Position numbers and translations under genes: made by a program. The notes under the pieces are model-generated. The model did not search any database and had not been told where the DNA came from. It saw only the letters and a program-made list of their open reading frames with translations. Positions 14,365-15,950 of a stretch of 15,950 bases of DNA are shown piece after piece (the first letter of the stretch is position 1; every line of letters begins with the position of its first letter). The stretch comes from a bacterium UBP10_UBA1149 (GTDB lineage Bacteria > Desulfobacterota > Binatia > UBA1149): contig DBZX01000082.1 in the NCBI GenBank assembly GCA_002311335.1, positions 5,586-21,535 of the forward strand, in the 5' to 3' direction.

Positions 14365-14796
14365 ATGGCATCAGTAAACAAGGTAATTCTCATCGGAAAT
14401 CTTGGGCAGGACCCCGAATTGCGCAACACCAACAGCGGCAAGGCCGTCACGACCATGCGCATGGCCACCACCGACGTGTGGACCGACCAGTCGGGAGAAC
14501 GGCAGGAACGCACCGAGTGGCACAGCGTGGTCGTGTGGGGACGGCAGGCTGAAAACTGCGTGCAATACCTGCAGAAAGGCCGCCCGGTATACGTGGAAGG
14601 CCGCCTGCAGACCCGCAAGTGGCAGGACAGGGACGGAAACGACCGCTACTCTACCGAGATAGTGGCCGACCGCGTCCAGTTCCTGGGCGGACGCAGCGAT
14701 GGCGACGCCCCGCGGGCCAGCTCGGGCAGCAAGGACGACGTGCCCAGCTTCCCGTCCCAGCCGGAAGCCGGCGCGGGCTCGGACGTGCCCTTCTAG
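14365..14796 (+). CDS. ssb: Single-stranded DNA-binding protein
   Basis: Ssb coats single-stranded DNA in replication, recombination and repair and recruits partners through its C-terminal tip. The protein has 143 residues, shorter than the 178 of E. coli because the linker is short. The OB fold covers residues 1-108 (VNKVILIGNLGQDPE, TEWHSVVVWGR, VYVEGRLQTRKWQDRDG). W39, W52 and W86 align with the DNA-stacking W40, W54 and W88 of E. coli, and W58 takes the place of F60. The C-terminal tip reads GSDVPF, with a single Asp instead of the usual DDDIPF. A second tip-like KDDVPSF lies at 123-129. The gene has its own promoter candidate and a strong ribosome-binding site, is divergent from uppP and convergent with radC, with a 28-bp gap holding no clear terminator. 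Confidence 0.98.
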   Translation: MASVNKVILIGNLGQDPELRNTNSGKAVTTMRMATTDVWTDQSGERQERTEWHSVVVWGRQAENCVQYLQKGRPVYVEGRLQTRKWQDRDGNDRYSTEIVADRVQFLGGRSDGDAPRASSGSKDDVPSFPSQPEAGAGSDVPF

Positions 14797-14824
14797 GGCG
14801 CACGCCTGGCTGTTAACCGACCGG

Positions 14825-15514
14825 CTACTCCCAACCGGAGTCAGCGAAAGAAAAATAGTCGTCTCGGCCCACCACCACGTGGTCAAGCACCGGTATGCCC
14901 AGGATCTCCCCGGCCCGCCTCAAGCGCGCCGTGATACGCCGGTCTTCGCTGCTGGGACCGGGATCTCCGCTGGGGTGGTTGTGCATGAAAATCACCGCTG
15001 CGGCAGCTTCGCGCACCGCTGGGCGGAATGCCTCGCGGGGATGAACCAACGAGGCCCCCAGCGAGCCCTCCGAGATCATTGCCTTGCGCAGCAGCCGGTT
15101 CTTGCTGTCGAGCAGCAGGCCGTAGAAACGTTCGCGCTTGAGCTCCGATAGCAACGGGCCGAAGTGTTCGAACACCTGCTCGGACGAGGTCAGGGCGCAT
15201 CCGAGCTTGAGCTCGCGAGAATGGACCCGGCGGCCGATCTCCCAGGCAGCCTCCAACCTCGCGGCGCGCGCGGTGCCCACCCCCGGCACCGAGCAGAGCT
15301 CGGTCGTGCCCACACCAGAAAGCCTGCGCAGGTCGCCGAACCTGGCGAGCAGTCCGCGCGCGAGCTCAAGAGCGTTGCCCGAACTTGCGTGGCCACTTCC
15401 CGCCAACAGTGCCAGTAGCTCGCCGTCGCTCAGCGCCGCGGCTCCTACCGCCCGCAGGCGTTCGCGCGGAGCCTCACCGTTGAGCCAGGTGTGTTTTGGG
15501 GCCGCGTGCGACAC
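14825..15514 (-). CDS. radC: RadC-family JAB/JAMM-domain protein
   Basis: A 229-residue RadC/YicR homologue, normal length. The N-terminal UPF0758 region has helix-hairpin-helix-like segments (LSGVGTTELCSVPGVGTARA, about 65-84) that would touch DNA. The C-terminal JAB domain carries the complete JAMM metal site HNHPSGDPGPSSED: H178, H180, S188 and D191 (HxHx7Sx2D). LLLDSKNRLLRKAMISEGSLGASLVHPRE is the family core. Despite its name, a role in DNA repair is not established; the JAMM fold suggests a zinc hydrolase. The start is GTG at 15514, with no in-frame ATG nearby and a weak ribosome-binding site. It converges on ssb and lies 136 bp downstream of moaC; that gap has no obvious promoter or terminator. 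Confidence 0.95.
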   Translation of the reverse strand: MSHAAPKHTWLNGEAPRERLRAVGAAALSDGELLALLAGSGHASSGNALELARGLLARFGDLRRLSGVGTTELCSVPGVGTARAARLEAAWEIGRRVHSRELKLGCALTSSEQVFEHFGPLLSELKRERFYGLLLDSKNRLLRKAMISEGSLGASLVHPREAFRPAVREAAAAVIFMHNHPSGDPGPSSEDRRITARLRRAGEILGIPVLDHVVVGRDDYFSFADSGWE

Positions 15515-15650
15515 CAGCGTAGACTAACCCCACTTGCCCCTGCCGCCAAGCAAAAACGCGTCAGCGCAAGACATCAATTACAGCAAGGTCATCACCGTGG
15601 CGGCCGGACTGGAGTCGTCCTGGAGAGCAGGAACTCCTGGCTACCCGGAA

Positions 15651-15950
15651 TCAGGCACGCCGGTAGTGGCCGCTTCGCCCGCCGCTCTTCTCGAGCAGGC
15701 GGACCTCTCCGAGAACCATGCCGCGGTCGACGGCCTTGCACATGTCGTAGACCGTAAGCCCCGCGAGGGTGGCGGCAACCAGGGCCTCCATTTCGACCCC
15801 CGTGCGCCCGTTGACCACCGCCGTTGCCTGCAGGCACAGCACGCCGGGCCGTTCGGGGTCGGTCTCAAAGTCAACCGAAACCGAATCGAGTCCGAGCTGG
15901 TGACACATGGGGATGAGCGTGTGGGTCTGCTTGGCCGCCATGATGCCGGC
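15651..15950 (-). CDS. moaC: Cyclic pyranopterin monophosphate synthase, N-terminus outside window
   Basis: MoaC converts 3',8-cyclo-7,8-dihydro-GTP (made by MoaA) to cyclic pyranopterin monophosphate, an early step of molybdenum-cofactor synthesis. The last 99 residues are present and the frame is open to the right edge (AGIMAAKQTH...). The hallmark blocks are intact: MAAKQTHTLIPMCHQL, GRTGVEMEALVAA, and LTVYDMCKAVDRGMVLG with the catalytic Asp and Lys of YDMCKA, ending in LLEKSGGRSGHYRRA. Most MoaC proteins read CHPL where this reads CHQL, a minor change. A full protein has about 160 residues, so roughly 60 are missing. The ATG at 15941 is an internal Met, not the start. Other moa genes are not visible. 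Confidence 0.97.
   Translation of the reverse strand, partial: AGIMAAKQTHTLIPMCHQLGLDSVSVDFETDPERPGVLCLQATAVVNGRTGVEMEALVAATLAGLTVYDMCKAVDRGMVLGEVRLLEKSGGRSGHYRRA

Overview
The window is a GC-rich, gene-dense chromosomal stretch from a Gram-negative bacterium. LolA and a TolC-family protein imply an outer membrane. A canonical DksA, the tightly packed uppP-ftsK-lolA-rimO run and serA beside a class V aminotransferase suggest a deltaproteobacterial-type lineage (Desulfobacterota, Myxococcota or Binatota-like). That placement is inference from gene content, not a measured phylogeny. There is no rRNA, tRNA, CRISPR array, insertion sequence or phage gene that I can support. The content is almost entirely housekeeping.

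Layout, left to right. Positions 1-2077 (minus) hold a serine-biosynthesis pair: a class V aminotransferase followed 1 nt later by serA, which runs off the left edge. A divergent intergenic region (2078-2314) with a promoter-like TTGACA element and direct repeats separates them from a plus-strand TolC-family outer-membrane efflux protein (2315-3958). Facing it is a two-gene minus-strand unit: a homoserine-kinase-II/APH-fold protein whose catalytic loop looks degenerate, followed 4 nt later by folE, which uses a TTG start. Next come queE and glpD, joined by an ATGA overlap (5704-8135), then dksA alone (8249-8674). The cell-envelope, division and ribosome-modification cluster uppP-ftsK-lolA-rimO (8729-14163) follows, with every junction overlapping. 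A second divergent intergenic region (14164-14364) separates uppP from ssb (plus). The convergent radC and a right-edge-truncated moaC (both minus) close the window.

How the genes work together: SerA and the aminotransferase probably form the first two steps from 3-phosphoglycerate to serine. FolE, QueE and MoaC belong to three GTP-derived routes (folate/pterin, queuosine, molybdenum cofactor), and FolE product also feeds the QueD/QueE branch. UppP recycles undecaprenyl carrier for wall synthesis, FtsK handles chromosome segregation at the septum, LolA shuttles lipoproteins to the outer membrane and RimO modifies ribosomal protein S12. Ssb and RadC are DNA-maintenance proteins.

Start codons are unusual: seven of thirteen complete genes appear to use GTG or TTG. 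The most interesting observations are the APH-fold protein lacking the catalytic Asp and Asn, a 46-residue acidic insertion inside the FtsK motor domain, and paired direct repeats about three helical turns apart in both divergent promoter regions. I found no convincing new multi-gene system.
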